Source: Streptomyces caatingaensis
Lineage (GTDB): Bacteria; Actinomycetota; Actinomycetes; Streptomycetales; Streptomycetaceae
Length of the DNA stretch: 64,000 nucleotides
Direction: 5' to 3'
NCBI RefSeq assembly: GCF_001187435.1
Contig: NZ_LFXA01000017.1
Span: forward strand, 62,001-126,000
The stretch's first letter is position 1. Every line of letters starts with the position of its first letter. Positions 49,786-58,589 of the stretch are shown piece by piece. The notes under the pieces are model-generated. The model did no database searches. It saw nothing but the letters and a program-made list of their open reading frames with translations, and had not been told where the DNA came from. The translations under genes and the position numbers were made by a program.

Positions 49786-49825
49786 GGCGGCTCCGGGAGC
49801 GCGCGCCACGCGCCCCGGAGCCGCC
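49786..49825 (+). terminator. Stem-loop between chpH and chpC
   Basis: GGCGGCTCCGGG and its complement form a perfect 12-base stem around a 16-base GC loop that can itself pair. It lies 36 bases after the chpH stop and may end or attenuate the chpH transcript before chpC. Confidence 0.7.
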
Positions 49826-49906
49826 GGGCTTTCGACCCGGACACCGCGTGCGGGCTCGGCGCCCGCGCGCGTTCCGTATGGCAAGAAGCAGCAGAGGGGC
49901 AAAGCA

Positions 49907-50770
49907 ATGCGACAGGTCGCAAAAAAGGGCCTGCTCTCCGCGGCGGCGGCGGGCACCGTGCTCGCAGCCGCGGGTGGCTACGCGTACGCGGACTCGGGCG
50001 CCCAGGGCGCCGCCGCGCACTCCCCGGGCGTCGCGTCCGGGAACACCGTCCAGGCGCCGGTGCACGTGCCGGTCAACGTCTGCGGCAACACCGTCAACGT
50101 CGTGGGCCTGCTCAACCCGGCCACCGGCAACACCTGTGTCAACGGCGGCCACGGCCACCACGCGCACGGTGCGCACGGGTGGCACGGTGAGCACGGCCAG
50201 GGGCACCACGGCGGTGGCGCCCAGGCCGACGGCGCGGCGGTGAACTCACCCGGCGTCGTCTCCGGCAACGTCATCCAGGCGCCGGTGCACGTGCCGGTCA
50301 ACGCCTGTGGCAACACCGTGGACGTCGTGGGGGCGCTCAACCCCGCCACCGGCAACACCTGTGTCAACGGCGGTCAGCACCACCCGCAGGGGCACGACCA
50401 CGGCGCGCCGCACCACCCGGGCACGCCGGCTCACCACGAGCCCTCGCAGCACCACCCGCACCACCCGTCGACCGGGCACCCCGGGCCGAAGCCGTCCGAG
50501 CAGCCGCCGACGGGGCATGAGGCCCCGCCCGCCGAGCACTCGGTGCACAAGCCCGGCCCCGGTCACCACGCCGTCACCCCCGTCACCCCGGTGGTGAAGG
50601 GCTGGCACCGTCCCGCCGAGCACCCGGTCGCGGCCCCGGCCCCGGAGAAGGACACCGAGCTCGCGCACACCGGTGCGGGTGAGCTGGGCGTGGCCGGCGC
50701 GGCGAGCGCGGCCCTCCTGGCCGGCGGCACCATGCTCTACCGCCGGGCGCGCGCCGGGCAGCAGGGCTGA
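49907..50770 (+). CDS. chpC: Long chaplin with sortase signal (ChpC-type)
   Basis: A 287-aa cell-wall-anchored chaplin. After a signal peptide come two chaplin domains: GAQGAAAHSPGVASGNTVQ...CGNTVNVVGLLNP...TCVNGG and a second copy starting GAAVNSPGVVSGNVIQ. Between and after them are His/Gly- and Pro/His-rich linkers of low complexity (about 75-95 and 140-235). The C-terminus has the sortase motif LAHTG, a hydrophobic segment and a basic tail (YRRARAG), so sortase E-type enzymes attach it to the wall. It should nucleate the surface film formed by short chaplins. GAGGGG precedes the ATG. The His content of the linkers is high and might bind metal. Confidence 0.95.
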   Translation: MRQVAKKGLLSAAAAGTVLAAAGGYAYADSGAQGAAAHSPGVASGNTVQAPVHVPVNVCGNTVNVVGLLNPATGNTCVNGGHGHHAHGAHGWHGEHGQGHHGGGAQADGAAVNSPGVVSGNVIQAPVHVPVNACGNTVDVVGALNPATGNTCVNGGQHHPQGHDHGAPHHPGTPAHHEPSQHHPHHPSTGHPGPKPSEQPPTGHEAPPAEHSVHKPGPGHHAVTPVTPVVKGWHRPAEHPVAAPAPEKDTELAHTGAGELGVAGAASAALLAGGTMLYRRARAGQQG

Positions 50771-50800
50771 TCCACGGGCGGTCCTCCCGGCCGCCGGACG

Positions 50801-50841
50801 GGAACGGAGCGGGCCCCAGGCGCCGGGGCCCGCTCCGTTCC
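50801..50841. terminator. Terminator after chpC
   Basis: A perfect 17-base stem (GGAACGGAGCGGGCCCC and complement) with a seven-base loop lies 30 bases after the chpC stop and before the end of the convergent DUF5703 gene. It should work in both directions. Confidence 0.85.
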
Positions 50842-50870
50842 CCGTGCTGTCCGGCCGCCCGTCCGCACGG

Positions 50871-51059
50871 TCACCAGGTGGCCTTGAGCTGGCGGATGAT
50901 CCGCCGCCGCAGCCGCACTCTCCGGCTGCCGTCCGGGTTGAGGCGGAGTCGGTCCAACTCCCAGTGCCCGTACTCGGCGTGGTCGGTCAGCAGACGGGTC
51001 GCCGCACGCCGGGAGACCCCGCGCGGCACATACACATCACAGAATTCGTATTCCGGCAT
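50871..51059 (-). CDS. DUF5703-family small protein
   Basis: A 62-aa conserved actinobacterial protein (MPEYEFCDVYVPRGVSRRAA, then YGHWELDRLRLNPDGSRRV) predicted as a compact alpha-beta fold with a basic C-terminal helix (RLRRRIIRQLKATW). It has no membrane segment. The function is unknown. It is divergent from the acidic protein gene at 51107, with only 47 bases between the starts. Confidence 0.85.
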   Translation of the reverse strand: MPEYEFCDVYVPRGVSRRAATRLLTDHAEYGHWELDRLRLNPDGSRRVRLRRRIIRQLKATW

Positions 51060-51106
51060 CGCATCTATTGTGCGGGAACGGGTCCGGTACGGATAGCGTC
51101 TGCACT

Positions 51107-51865
51107 ATGTCTGATGCTGCGCAGCCAACCGCTGCCGAGGTACGGGCCGCCGCCGAGGCGGTCAAAGCCGCTCTGGACCGCCACCTCGACGCCGTCGAAC
51201 GCCGGTCGGGGGAGGACGACCCGGCCGTCTACGCCGCGTTCAACGAGCTGGCCGCGGCAGCCGAGGCGTACGACGAGCTGCTGTACGACGCCTACGACGA
51301 GGTCACTCCGTTCGAGATCCCCGGGGACGACAGCCTGCCCGCCTACGCGGGGCCCGAGGAGCCCAGCGCGCTGAGCGTGCTGATCCGGCGCGACTACGCC
51401 GTCGTCGAGCCGCAGCGGCTGCTCTCGCAGGCCCAGCGGGTGGCCGATCTCGATCCCGACGCCCCTGACCCGTCGCTGGGTTCGAACCGGCCCGGGGCCG
51501 CGGCGGGCAGTGTGCACGCGGCGCTCGGGGTGCTCTTCGGCGAGTACGAACCCGACGAAATCGCCTCGCGGCACAAGGAGTTCGGCCTGGAGGAGGGCGA
51601 CTCCACGCTGTGGGTGGCCGCCGTGGACGAGCTCGCCGAGCCGGGGGAGTGGCTGTCCGCCCCCTTCGACCAGGCCGATCCGCAGCGGGTGGTGTGCCGT
51701 TTCGACGTCAGCTCCGTCTTCGACGAGGAGCTCGACGGACTCGACGACGACGTGGACGAGATCGAGGACGAGGTCGAGGACGTCGATCTGGAGGAGGAGC
51801 CGGACGACGGGCCCGGGGGCGACGCGGGGGCGCGGGGCGGGCGGGCCGCCGGCCCCGCGCGCTGA
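51107..51865 (+). CDS. Acidic conserved hypothetical protein
   Basis: A 252-aa protein. The N-terminal two thirds are helical with conserved-looking segments (AAAEAVKAALDRHLDAVERR, LYDAYDEVTPFEIPGDDSLP, VLIRRDYAVVEPQRLL, then GLEEGDSTLWVAAVDELAEP). The last 55 residues are almost all Asp/Glu, then Gly/Ala. The acidic tail might mimic nucleic acid or bind cations or a basic partner. No ribosome site precedes the ATG, but a TAGCGT-like -10 lies close upstream, so the mRNA may be leaderless. Related genes are conserved near the chaplins in Streptomyces, to my recollection. Function unknown. Confidence 0.8.
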   Translation: MSDAAQPTAAEVRAAAEAVKAALDRHLDAVERRSGEDDPAVYAAFNELAAAAEAYDELLYDAYDEVTPFEIPGDDSLPAYAGPEEPSALSVLIRRDYAVVEPQRLLSQAQRVADLDPDAPDPSLGSNRPGAAAGSVHAALGVLFGEYEPDEIASRHKEFGLEEGDSTLWVAAVDELAEPGEWLSAPFDQADPQRVVCRFDVSSVFDEELDGLDDDVDEIEDEVEDVDLEEEPDDGPGGDAGARGGRAAGPAR

Positions 51866-51902
51866 GCCCCGCCCCCCTTCGCCCCGGGGCTCCCCGCGGG
51901 GC

Positions 51903-54314
51903 TCACCCGGCGGGTCGCACCTGCGCTCCGAGCAGGGACGCCAGCCGGGTGCTCCGCTCCTTCCCCGGCCGTTCGGCCACGGCCCGGGCGAGGGCCGGGC
52001 CGGCGCCGTGCACGACGGACAGGTGCCGCTCGCCGCGGCCGAACGCGGTGTGGACCCAGGGCCGGTCGAGCGCGTCCGTCGCGTCGCCCGGCAGCACCAC
52101 GACGGCGGCCGGCCAGCGCGTACCGGCCGCCTGGTGGGCCGTCACGGCCCAGCCGTGCCGCACCTCGTCGGCGACGCGGGACGGGGGGACGGTGACGGGG
52201 GTGCCCGAGCAGTCCAGCCGCAGGCCCTCGGCGTCGGCCGAGACCACGGTGCCGGGGACGATCCGGCCGGGGGCGGGCACGTGGACGACGCGGTCGCCCG
52301 GGTCGAAGCCGCCGAAGCGGCCCGGGCCGGGGTTGAGCCGCTGCTTGAGCGCGGTGTTGAGGGCGCGGGTGCCGGCGGCGCCGCCGTGGCCCGGGGTGAT
52401 CACCTGGGTGCCCTCCGGGGGGATGGCGAAGGCGCGCGGCACCGAGTCGGCGACGAGCTGCACCGTGCGGTGCACGGCCTCGCCCGCGTCCCGCACGGGT
52501 GTGATCACGACCTCCTTGCCGGGGGCGTCGACCTGGGCCAGCTCGCCGACGCCGATGCCCGAGACCAGCTCGCCGATCGGGCCCGGGTCGGGGGTGCGCG
52601 AGACCACGACGGGGCAGGCGCGGGCCGCCAGGACGTCGGCGAGGACGCGGCCGGGGCCCGCCGAGTCGAGGCCCGCCGGGTCGCCGCTCAGCACCAGGCG
52701 GGCGCCGTCGGCCAGCGACTCGACGAGCATCGCGGCCGTCTCGACGTCGAGTTGGGGAGCGTCCAGGACGGCGAGGAGGTCGAGGGGGAGCGTGCCCTCG
52801 GGGTCGCGCTCCGGGCCCTCCGCGCCGGAGAGCAGGCCGGCCACCGTGACCGCTTCCTCGTCGCCCGCCGCCGCGAGGCGCCGCCGGCCGTCCTCGGTGA
52901 ACGCGGCCGCGACCGCCCGCAGGCCCAGCGAGCGGGCCGCCGCGACGACCGCGGCCGGCTCGGCCCGGGCGGCCTCGCCGCCGCTGTGGGCGACCAGGCC
53001 GGAGCCGGCCACGGCGCGGATCAGCTCGGCGGCCGAGGGCGTCGGGGCGCCGGCCGCCGCGGCCTCCCAGTCGAGCTCCCGCTCGGGCAGGGTGCCGAGC
53101 AGCCGGGCCAGGCCGTCGGCGAGGCTCTCCTCGGCCATCGCGTACCGGTCGAGCCCGAGCAGCAGCCGGACGGGCGCCTCCTCCCCGTCCTCGCCGGCCG
53201 GCTCGCGCAGGGGCTCCTGGAAGACCAGCACCGCGCCCTCCGCGACGGCGGCCTGCACGGCCTCGTCCGGGTCGGGGACGGAGCGCCGGGCGAGCTCCTC
53301 GGTCAGCTTCCCGGACTCCAGCACGGTGTGCCCCGCGAGGGCGGCCCGCTCCAGCAGCCAGGCGACCAGGGCGCGGGCCCGCCGCTCGTCGCCCGGCCCG
53401 CAGGCGGCGCCCAGCAGCGCGCGGGCGAAGCCGTCGGCCTGCTCGGGGCGCACGCCCCCGACCCCCAGCAGCAGCCAGGGGTCCTCACGGAGCAGGTCCG
53501 CGGCCTGCTCGCCGAGGGCGGCCACGGCCGCCGCCGCGAGCCGCTCCGGCGCCCCGCCGGCGGCCAGCACCTCCCGCACGCCGCCCAGGACGCCCTCGTC
53601 CACCACCCGCTCCGGCCGCGGCCGGGGCGGCCGGCTCTCCCGCACCACGGCCGTCCGCGGCGCGGGCCGCTCCCGCCGCACCGGCTCGTTGAAGAACGAA
53701 TCGGCCGACCTCTCCCCGCTCTCCACCGCCCGCACAGCCGCGGCCAGCGCCTCCGCCACGGCGGACCGCCTGGGCCCCGCCGCGGCGCCTTCGGCCGCCC
53801 CCGAACTGGCGGCGCCCTCCGGCCCGTTGGCGTCCCCGGCCGCCTCCGAAGTGTCACGCGCGGTCGCGCCGCCGCCCTGGGCCGTGCCCTCGGCCCCCTC
53901 CGAACGCGCGGCCGCCTCCGGGCCGTTGTCGCCCTCCGCCGGTTCCGGGGTCGCCCCCGGCGCCGGGGAGTCCTGGGCCGCGTGGGCGTCGCCCGCGCCC
54001 GCCGTGTTGCCCGGGGGCGTAACCGGGGCGTCCCCGGCCGCATCCGAAGCGCCATGCGCGGCCGCGCCCGGCGCCGCGCCCTCGCCGCCCTCCGGAGCGG
54101 CACCCCGCGCCGGGGCTCCGGCCTCCGCCGGATGCCCGGCGGCGGGCGCGTCCGTGCGGGGTCCGGGGTCGCCCGCGGGGGCCGGGGCGGCCGCCCCGGC
54201 GCCCTCCGCCGGCGCGGCCGCTTCCGCGGCCGCGCCGGCCAACGCTTCCGCGGCCGCGTCGTCGTCCGGGGTTGACGCGGGGGCGGCCTCGTCGTCGAGG
54301 CGGTCCGTGTTCAC
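51903..54314 (-). CDS. RecD2-like protein lacking visible ATPase motifs
   Basis: An 803-aa protein. Residues 1-200 are Ala/Gly/Pro/Glu-rich and probably disordered. From about 215 the RecD2 order is recognisable: helix-hairpin-helix and helical domain (LREDPWLLLGVGGVRPEQAD, then ALAGHTVLESGKLTEELA), a RecA-like domain, the late segment VVITPVRDAG, then TRALNTALKQRLNP, and the SH3/2A region with WAVTAHQAAGTRWPAAVVVL, matching the C-terminal helicase motif. Where Walker A (GGPGTGKT) should be, the text is HSGGEAARAEP, and the Walker B DE pair is replaced in LLAVLDAPQLD. It is probably inactive as a helicase. The GTG start overlaps the aldo/keto reductase stop. Confidence 0.75.
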   Translation of the reverse strand: MNTDRLDDEAAPASTPDDDAAAEALAGAAAEAAAPAEGAGAAAPAPAGDPGPRTDAPAAGHPAEAGAPARGAAPEGGEGAAPGAAAHGASDAAGDAPVTPPGNTAGAGDAHAAQDSPAPGATPEPAEGDNGPEAAARSEGAEGTAQGGGATARDTSEAAGDANGPEGAASSGAAEGAAAGPRRSAVAEALAAAVRAVESGERSADSFFNEPVRRERPAPRTAVVRESRPPRPRPERVVDEGVLGGVREVLAAGGAPERLAAAAVAALGEQAADLLREDPWLLLGVGGVRPEQADGFARALLGAACGPGDERRARALVAWLLERAALAGHTVLESGKLTEELARRSVPDPDEAVQAAVAEGAVLVFQEPLREPAGEDGEEAPVRLLLGLDRYAMAEESLADGLARLLGTLPERELDWEAAAAGAPTPSAAELIRAVAGSGLVAHSGGEAARAEPAAVVAAARSLGLRAVAAAFTEDGRRRLAAAGDEEAVTVAGLLSGAEGPERDPEGTLPLDLLAVLDAPQLDVETAAMLVESLADGARLVLSGDPAGLDSAGPGRVLADVLAARACPVVVSRTPDPGPIGELVSGIGVGELAQVDAPGKEVVITPVRDAGEAVHRTVQLVADSVPRAFAIPPEGTQVITPGHGGAAGTRALNTALKQRLNPGPGRFGGFDPGDRVVHVPAPGRIVPGTVVSADAEGLRLDCSGTPVTVPPSRVADEVRHGWAVTAHQAAGTRWPAAVVVLPGDATDALDRPWVHTAFGRGERHLSVVHGAGPALARAVAERPGKERSTRLASLLGAQVRPAG

Positions 54315-55294
54315 AGCTCGCTCCAGTCGTGGTCGGGGTAGCGGTGGACCGGGGCCGACACGTCGTCGAGCGCCCGGCAGATCTCGTCGGGAAGAGTAAG
54401 GCTCTCCACTGACAACGCGGCCCGGAGCTGGTCCGCGGTGCGGGCGCCGACGATGGGGGCGGTGACGCCGGGGCGGTCGCGGACCCAGGCGAGGGCGACC
54501 TGGAGGGGGGTCGCGGCGAGGCCGTCGGCCGCGGTGGCGACGGCGTCGACGACGCGGCGGGAGGGCTCGTCGAGGTACGGGGCGACGAAGGCCGAGAGGG
54601 TCTCCGAGGCGCCCCGGGAGCCCGGCGGCGTGCCGCGGCGGTACTTGCCGGTGAGCACGCCCCGGCCCAGCGGCGAGGACGGCAGCAGCCCGACGCCCAG
54701 GTCGAGCGCGGCGGGCAGCACCTCGCGCTCGACGCCGCGCTGGAGCAGCGAGTACTCCATCTGCGTCGTGGCGAGGGGCACCCGCGCGCCCGGCGCGGCG
54801 AGCTGCCAGGTCGCGGCCTTCGCGAGCTGCCAGCCGCTGAACCCGGCGACACCGGCGTAGCGGACGCGGCCGCTGGCGACGGCCAGGTCGACGGCGTGCA
54901 GCGTCTCCTCCAGCGGCGTGGCCGGGTCGAAGGCGTGGACCTGCCACAGGTCCACGTGGTCGGTGCCGAGCCGGGCGAGGGACGCGTCGAGCGCGGCGAG
55001 GAGATGGCCGCGCGAGCCGTCCGTGCGGTGGCCGGGGTCCAGGACGCCGCCCGCCTTGGTGGCGATCACCAGCTCGCGGCGCGGGACGACGGTGCCGAGG
55101 AGCCGGCCGAGCAGGTACTCGGAGCCGCCGTCCGCATAGACGTCGGCGGTGTCGACGAGCGTCCCGCCGGCCTCGCGGAAGACCTTGAGCTGCTCGGCGG
55201 CCTCGTGCTCGTCGGTGTCCCGGGCCCAGGTGAGGGTGCCGAGCCCGATCCGGGACACCCGCAGGCCCGTGCGGCCCGCATGTCTTGGCTCCAT
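54311..55294 (-). CDS. Aldo/keto reductase
   Basis: A 327-aa NADPH-dependent (beta/alpha)8 oxidoreductase. The N-terminus reads MEPRHAGRTGLRVSRIGLG. The catalytic Tyr lies in DTADVYADGGSEYLLG together with the Asp of the tetrad, Lys in ATKAGGVLD, and His in DLWQVHAFDP. The cofactor segment PIVGARTADQLRAAL is near the C-terminus. The ATG giving MEPRHAG is the family-like start; a longer frame reaches 55432. The stop overlaps the start of the RecD-like gene, giving translational coupling of two unrelated proteins. The substrate is unknown. Confidence 0.92.
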   Translation of the reverse strand: MEPRHAGRTGLRVSRIGLGTLTWARDTDEHEAAEQLKVFREAGGTLVDTADVYADGGSEYLLGRLLGTVVPRRELVIATKAGGVLDPGHRTDGSRGHLLAALDASLARLGTDHVDLWQVHAFDPATPLEETLHAVDLAVASGRVRYAGVAGFSGWQLAKAATWQLAAPGARVPLATTQMEYSLLQRGVEREVLPAALDLGVGLLPSSPLGRGVLTGKYRRGTPPGSRGASETLSAFVAPYLDEPSRRVVDAVATAADGLAATPLQVALAWVRDRPGVTAPIVGARTADQLRAALSVESLTLPDEICRALDDVSAPVHRYPDHDWSEL

Positions 55295-55415
55295 GACGGC
55301 TGAGACTACTGGGCCGCCCGGGCCGGGCGAGGGGCGGCGGACCGGTGACGTACCGCAGGTCGGCGCGCTACAGTCGCCCGCGACGACGACGTTACTCATC
55401 GGTAGGGAGAGCGGG

Positions 55416-56465
55416 ATGCGACTCGGAATCAACCTCGGCTACTGGGGCGCCGGGATGGACGAGGACAACCTCGCGGTCGCCCGCGAGGCCGACCGCCTCG
55501 GCTACGCGGTCTGCTGGGCCGCCGAGGCGTACGGTTCGGACGCGGCCACCGTCCTGTCGTGGGTCGCCGCCAAGACCGAGCGGATCGACGTCGGCTCGGC
55601 CATCTTCCAGATCCCCGCCCGCACCCCCGCGATGACCGCGATGACCGCCGCCACCCTCGACTCCCTCTCCGGCGGCCGCTTCCGCCTCGGCCTCGGCGTC
55701 TCGGGCCCCCAGGTCTCCGAGGGCTGGTACGGCGTCAGGTTCGACAAGCCGCTGGCCCGCACCCGCGAGTACGTGGAGATCGTCCGCAAGGCGATGTCCC
55801 GCGAGCGCCTGACCCACGAGGGCGAGCACTGGACGCTGCCGCTCCCCGGCGGCCCCGGCAAGCCGATCAAGCTCACCGTCCACCCCGTCCGCGAGCGCAT
55901 CCCGCTGTACATCGCGGCCATCGGCCCGAAGAACCTGGAGCAGACCGGCGAGATCGCCGACGGCGCCCTCGTGCTCTTCTTCGCCCCGGAGCACGCCGAG
56001 GAGACCACGCTGGGCGCGCTGCGGGCCGGCCGCGCCAAGGCGGGCAAGGACATGGCCGGCTTCGACCTCGTCCCCACCGTCCCGCTCGCCGTCGGCGACG
56101 ACGTCCGGGCCCTGGCCGACACCTTCCGCCCGTACACCGCCCTGTACGTCGGCGGCATGGGCAGCGCCAAGCAGAACTTCTACAACAGGCTGGCGCGGCG
56201 CATGGGTTACGAGAAGGAGGCCGCCGAGATCCAGGAGAAGTACCTCGCCGGCGACAAGAACGGCGCCGCCGCGGCCGTCCCCCACGAGCTGATCGACCGG
56301 ACGTCGCTGCTCGGCCCCGTCGGGCGGATCGCCGACCGGATGCGGGCCTACGCGGAGGCCGGGGTCACCACCCTCTCCCTGACGCCCGCCGGCTTCACGC
56401 TGGAGGAGCGGATCGCGGGCCTGCGGGCCGGCGTCGAGGCCCTGGAGCGGGCCGGACTCGCCTGA
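55416..56465 (+). CDS. F420-dependent LLM-class oxidoreductase
   Basis: A 349-aa luciferase-like monooxygenase-fold enzyme of the F420-using group. The N-terminal strand MRLGINLGYWGAGMDED and the segment AREADRLGYAVCWAAEAYGS are typical, as is the TERIDVGSAIFQIPARTPAM region forming the cofactor pocket, then GRFRLGLGVSGPQVSEGW. It probably transfers hydride between reduced F420 and a small molecule. The closely related group is often labelled F420-dependent reductase of unknown substrate. GGGAG lies seven bases before the ATG. The gene is divergent from the aldo/keto reductase. Confidence 0.9.
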   Translation: MRLGINLGYWGAGMDEDNLAVAREADRLGYAVCWAAEAYGSDAATVLSWVAAKTERIDVGSAIFQIPARTPAMTAMTAATLDSLSGGRFRLGLGVSGPQVSEGWYGVRFDKPLARTREYVEIVRKAMSRERLTHEGEHWTLPLPGGPGKPIKLTVHPVRERIPLYIAAIGPKNLEQTGEIADGALVLFFAPEHAEETTLGALRAGRAKAGKDMAGFDLVPTVPLAVGDDVRALADTFRPYTALYVGGMGSAKQNFYNRLARRMGYEKEAAEIQEKYLAGDKNGAAAAVPHELIDRTSLLGPVGRIADRMRAYAEAGVTTLSLTPAGFTLEERIAGLRAGVEALERAGLA

Positions 56466-56715
56466 CCGCCGCCACCCCACCGACCGGGCGGGGAAACCCT
56501 GCGGCCGTGGTGGGGGCTCGGGGGTGTCTTCCCCGCCACGGCCGACACCGAGCACAACGCCCGTACGCCGCCGGGGTTACGCGCCGCGGCGACGGGGCGG
56601 CGGGCGCGGCGCCCGCGCGCGCCGTCCGCCGTTCGGCGGAGCGCGCCGGCCGCCCCGGCTGGCGCCCCCCTCGCCACGGCACTTGACTGGGTGTGCCCGA
56701 CCGGAGGTGAGGGCC

Positions 56716-57510
56716 ATGCTCACGGCCAGAAGTCTGTTCCAGGAAATCATCGAGGACGACGCGTCGTACCGGCTGTTCTGCTCCATCGCCGCCGGCGGCG
56801 AGGCGCAGGGCGGCTGGGAGAACGGCCGCATCGCGGCCCTGGTCCCCGAGCCGCTCCGCGCCCTCGCCCCCAAGATCGCCCGGCACGGCGCCGACGAGGA
56901 CAAGCACGGCCGGATCTTCCTCGCCCTGCTGCGCAAGCGCGGGCTCGACCCCGTCGAAGTGCCCCCGGAGACCGACTACACCATGCTCCTGGAGCGCCGG
57001 GGCATCGGCCTGCCGCACGAGAAGCTGCGCCGGGACGAGCCGCTGACCGAGCGGGACGTCATCGTCTACCTCGCGCACAGCCGCGTCACCGAGCAGCGCG
57101 CCGCCGACCAGATGCGGATGCTCACCGCGCACTTCGGCGACCATCCGGAGATCGGCCGGGCGATCCGGATGATCTGCCACGACGAGGCCAACCACCTCGC
57201 CTACTGCCACGAGGAGCTGCTGCGGCTGGCCGCCGCCGGCCACGGCCCGGTGATCCGCTCCGTGCTGCGCGAGACCGCCCTCGCCGAGACCCGGATCCAC
57301 CGGGACGTCGGCCTCGCGGTCATGGACCGCATGACCGGCCTCCTGGGCTGGCCGCGCGCCAAGTCCGCGGCGCTCGCCGCCGGGATCCACGCGCTGCACA
57401 CGGCCGAACGGCTCGGCGGCTGGCGGCGGATGGTCAGCCTCCGGATGCCGGAGCGGCGGGACGCGCTCGGCGCCGGGGCCCTCGCCCGCCCGGCCCCGGA
57501 GTCCGTGTAG
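56716..57510 (+). CDS. Ferritin-like di-iron protein
   Basis: A 264-aa helical-bundle protein. The first helix pair holds FCSIAAGGEAQGG, then IARHGADEDKHGRIF (ExxH-type ligands: GADEDKHG). The second pair holds YLAHSRVTEQRAADQM and ICHDEANHLAYCHEEL, again with Glu/His ligands. This repeated E...ExxH pattern is the ferritin-like or di-iron oxidase signature. It may be an oxygenase-type enzyme rather than an iron store, because it lacks ferritin length and pores. GGAGG precedes the ATG by about seven bases. The upstream 250 bases hold no gene. Function unknown. Confidence 0.82.
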   Translation: MLTARSLFQEIIEDDASYRLFCSIAAGGEAQGGWENGRIAALVPEPLRALAPKIARHGADEDKHGRIFLALLRKRGLDPVEVPPETDYTMLLERRGIGLPHEKLRRDEPLTERDVIVYLAHSRVTEQRAADQMRMLTAHFGDHPEIGRAIRMICHDEANHLAYCHEELLRLAAAGHGPVIRSVLRETALAETRIHRDVGLAVMDRMTGLLGWPRAKSAALAAGIHALHTAERLGGWRRMVSLRMPERRDALGAGALARPAPESV

Positions 57511-57553
57511 GACCGCCGGCCCCGAGTCCGTGCGGGACCGCCGTCCGGCCCCC

Positions 57554-58537
57554 TCACAGCCACCCCCGTCGCTTGAACCACCGGTGCAGCCCCAGCACCA
57601 CCCCCGCCATCAGCAGCAGCACCGCCGGATAGCCCCAGGGCCGGCGGAGTTCGGGCATGTGGGTGAAGTTCATGCCGTAGATGCCGGCGATCATCGTGGG
57701 GACGGCCGCCATCGCCGCCCACGCCGAGATCTTGCGCATGTCGTCGTTCTGCTGGACGCCCGTCTGCGTCAGGTGGGCCGAGAGGACGTCCGAGAGCAGC
57801 CGGTCGAGCGCCTCCACGGCCTCGTTCGCCCGCGCGAGGTGGTCGCCCACGTCGCGGAAGAACACCCGGGCCGCCTCGTCCACGAACGGCAGGTCCGCCC
57901 CGGCCAGCCGGGCCACCGGCTCCGCCAGCGGCACCGTGGCCCGGCGGAACTCCACGACCTGGCGCTTGAAGCCGTAGATGCGCATGGCGATGTTCCGGTT
58001 GTCCACGCCCAGCGGGGCGAACACCTCGGTCTCCAGCTCGTCCAGGTCGTCCTGGAGCTGCGCGGCGACCTCCGTGTACCCGTCGACGACCGCGTCGGAC
58101 ACCGCGTACAGCACGGCCGTCGGCCCCCGCCGCAGCAGCTCCGGGTCGTCCTCCAGCCGGGCCCGGACGCCCGCGAGCGGGCTGCCCTCCCCGTGCCGGA
58201 CGGTCACCACGAAGGAGTCGCCGAGGAAGAGCATCAACTCGCCGGTGGTCACGGTGTCCGCCGCGTCGTCGTAGACCACGGGCTTGAGCACGACGAACAA
58301 CGAGCCCGCGTAGAGCTCCAGTTTGGGACGCTGGTGCGCCTTGAGCGCGTCCTCGACGGCCAGTGGATGGAGCGCGAACTCGCTGGTCACCAGCGAGAGT
58401 TCCGATTCCGTCGGCTCGTGCAGGCCGACCCAGAGGAAGGCGTTCCCCGCCGTCCGCGCCAGCTCCAGCGCGTCGGAGAAGTCCGCCGGCCCCTCGGCCC
58501 GCCGGCCGTCCCGGTAGAGGGCGAAGTCCACGATCAC
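57554..58537 (-). CDS. CorA-family magnesium/cobalt channel
   Basis: A 327-aa divalent-cation channel subunit. The large cytoplasmic N-terminal domain (about 1-250) includes WVGLHEPTESELSLV and HPLAVEDALKAHQRPKLELY, both CorA-like. Two C-terminal helices follow, the first ending with the selectivity motif YGMNFTHMPEL at about residue 280 and the second ending in the basic tail HRWFKRRGWL. The GTG at 58537 has GGAG nine bases upstream. Another in-frame GTG at 58552 would add five residues. It is divergent from the histidine phosphatase gene, 52 bases away. Confidence 0.92.
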   Translation of the reverse strand: MIVDFALYRDGRRAEGPADFSDALELARTAGNAFLWVGLHEPTESELSLVTSEFALHPLAVEDALKAHQRPKLELYAGSLFVVLKPVVYDDAADTVTTGELMLFLGDSFVVTVRHGEGSPLAGVRARLEDDPELLRRGPTAVLYAVSDAVVDGYTEVAAQLQDDLDELETEVFAPLGVDNRNIAMRIYGFKRQVVEFRRATVPLAEPVARLAGADLPFVDEAARVFFRDVGDHLARANEAVEALDRLLSDVLSAHLTQTGVQQNDDMRKISAWAAMAAVPTMIAGIYGMNFTHMPELRRPWGYPAVLLLMAGVVLGLHRWFKRRGWL

Positions 58538-58589
58538 GCGGGCATTCTCCACCCGACGGCCGCCCGGGGCCCGTCGTAGGCTGGACCGC

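Noticed and set aside
50140..50560. His/Gly/Pro-rich repeats in chpC considered as a CRISPR-like or satellite array
   Set aside because: They are irregular codon-level repeats inside a coding frame between chaplin domains, as in other long chaplins. No CRISPR array was seen anywhere in the window.
51510..54399. Two overlapping long plus-strand frames opposite the RecD-like gene
   Set aside because: Repeating Ser/Ala/Pro or Arg/Gly text, antisense to a coding frame with clear helicase-family motifs.
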